The notes beneath the pieces are model-generated. The model had not been told where the DNA came from, made no database searches, and was given only the letters and a program-made list of their open reading frames with translations. Below are positions 63,513 to 64,000 of a stretch of 64,000 nt of DNA, one piece after another (position 1 is the stretch's first letter; the number at the start of each line of letters is the position of its first letter). A program made the translations under genes and the position numbers. The stretch comes from Thalassospira povalilytica (GTDB lineage Bacteria > Pseudomonadota > Alphaproteobacteria > Rhodospirillales > Thalassospiraceae), in NCBI RefSeq assembly GCF_002844235.1, contig NZ_PGTS01000003.1:248001-312000 (forward strand), given 5' to 3'.

Positions 63513-64000
63513 ATGAAATTCGAGACCAAAGGGCAAAGGTCATCGTCGGTAACCGATCTGCTTTCCCCCGGCTCCATGCTGCGCGGTATGGTTTTCGGGA
63601 TGTCGTTTGCTGTTGGGTTAACATTCGGTGTCGGTCAGGGCAGCGCCCAGTCGGTTGAAACCGAAACCACTGCACCGGCCACCATGCCGGTTGCCGAGCC
63701 GTCTGCGCAAAGTGACAGTGCGGCTGATCCCGACATGTCGGCACAATCAGCAGCACCCGGGGCACCAGCATCCGAAACAGCGGCTCCTGAAGTGCCGCAA
63801 CCCGAAGCATCGGCCGTTGATCAGGCTGTTGATCCGGCCGTTGATCCCATTGTTGCCGAAAAACCGGCAGCAGCACCGGCAGGTGATGCCACCTCGGCGG
63901 TTGTTTTCATGTATCACCGGTTTGGCGAAGATGAATATCCGTCGACCAACATCAAGATCGACCAGTTCAAGGAACATATCGCCGAACTGACCAGTGGCGG
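63513..64000 (+). CDS. polysaccharide deacetylase family protein, 3' end outside window
   Basis: Open from ATG 63513 to the edge, 162 codons seen. Basic N-terminus, hydrophobic stretch (about 24-40) and AxA-like site near GSAQS give a probable signal peptide or anchor. A Pro/Ala/Glu/Val-rich linker follows (about 47-128). The NodB-type domain begins with SAVVFMYHRFGEDEYPSTN, then IKIDQFKEHIAELTSGG, with the YHRF signature of a deacetylase that acts on cell-wall or exopolysaccharide. Catalytic Asp, His and other motifs lie beyond the window. Confidence 0.85.
   Translation, partial: MKFETKGQRSSSVTDLLSPGSMLRGMVFGMSFAVGLTFGVGQGSAQSVETETTAPATMPVAEPSAQSDSAADPDMSAQSAAPGAPASETAAPEVPQPEASAVDQAVDPAVDPIVAEKPAAAPAGDATSAVVFMYHRFGEDEYPSTNIKIDQFKEHIAELTSG

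Overview
The window reads as one contiguous piece of an alphaproteobacterial chromosome, most like a marine Rhodospirillales of the Thalassospira type. That is an inference from family content and gene order, not from a search. Supporting signs are the hemE-origin-ppsR-maf-aroE-coaE-dnaQ neighbourhood, a perfect parS site beside mnmG, alphaproteobacterial families (TimA/Tim44-like, FxsA, IalB-like, DUF6489, DUF6314, HemJ) and even, moderate GC. No rRNA, tRNA, CRISPR array, prophage or insertion sequence was seen.

Layout. 1-3.2 kb: mnmG (cut by the window edge), a 16-bp parS centromere and mnmE. 3.4-10.6 kb: an accessory block (2Fe-2S ferredoxin, DUF6489, YyaL-like thioredoxin protein, Ogt, quinone reductase, MESH1-like alarmone hydrolase, LysR/VOC pair). 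10.7-18.4 kb: rho, XRE/Smr pair, a periplasmic binding protein, then dnaQ-coaE-aroE-maf-ppsR, all reading away from the origin. 18.36-19.04 kb: the probable oriC, with seven TTATCC cores, at least three strong DnaA boxes and a repeated GGAGTCG motif containing GANTC methylation sites. 19.0-27.5 kb: hemE-hemH-hemJ, secB/fxsA, timA, an inserted four-helix membrane protein/XRE pair with tandem palindromic operators, mltA and two Dabb proteins. 27.5-37.9 kb: EamA exporter, rlmN, IalB-like protein, a 15-G tract, lipoprotein-bactofilin-CysZ-like operon, a candidate structured small RNA with C-rich loops, lolA, gshB, PhoD-like phosphatase and GST. 38-50.3 kb: small regulators and enzymes (MarR, GNAT, VOC, LysR, SDR, ComM, GhrA). 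50.4-60.4 kb: HIT-hisE-F-A-GNAT-hisH-DUF2628-hisB, then fic and ade lying between hisB and hslVU. 60.5-64 kb: GNAT, PhoR-type kinase, RutE-like nitroreductase and a truncated polysaccharide deacetylase.

How it fits together. The core is the replication-origin region: parS lies about 17 kb from oriC, and housekeeping genes read outward on both sides. Compared with the order I know from Caulobacter-like Alphaproteobacteria, rho-mnmE-mnmG and secB-fxsA-timA-mltA appear to have changed sides of oriC while keeping their orientation relative to it, as origin-centred inversions would produce. Accessory genes sit at breaks in otherwise conserved blocks: 3.4-10.6 kb between mnmE and rho, the membrane/XRE pair between timA and mltA, and fic-ade between hisB and hslV. 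The most notable unexplained signals are the oriC repeat arrangement, the candidate C-loop small RNA at 33.35-33.47 kb, the GCGGTGA palindromes covering the fic promoter and a 12-bp direct repeat flanking fic.
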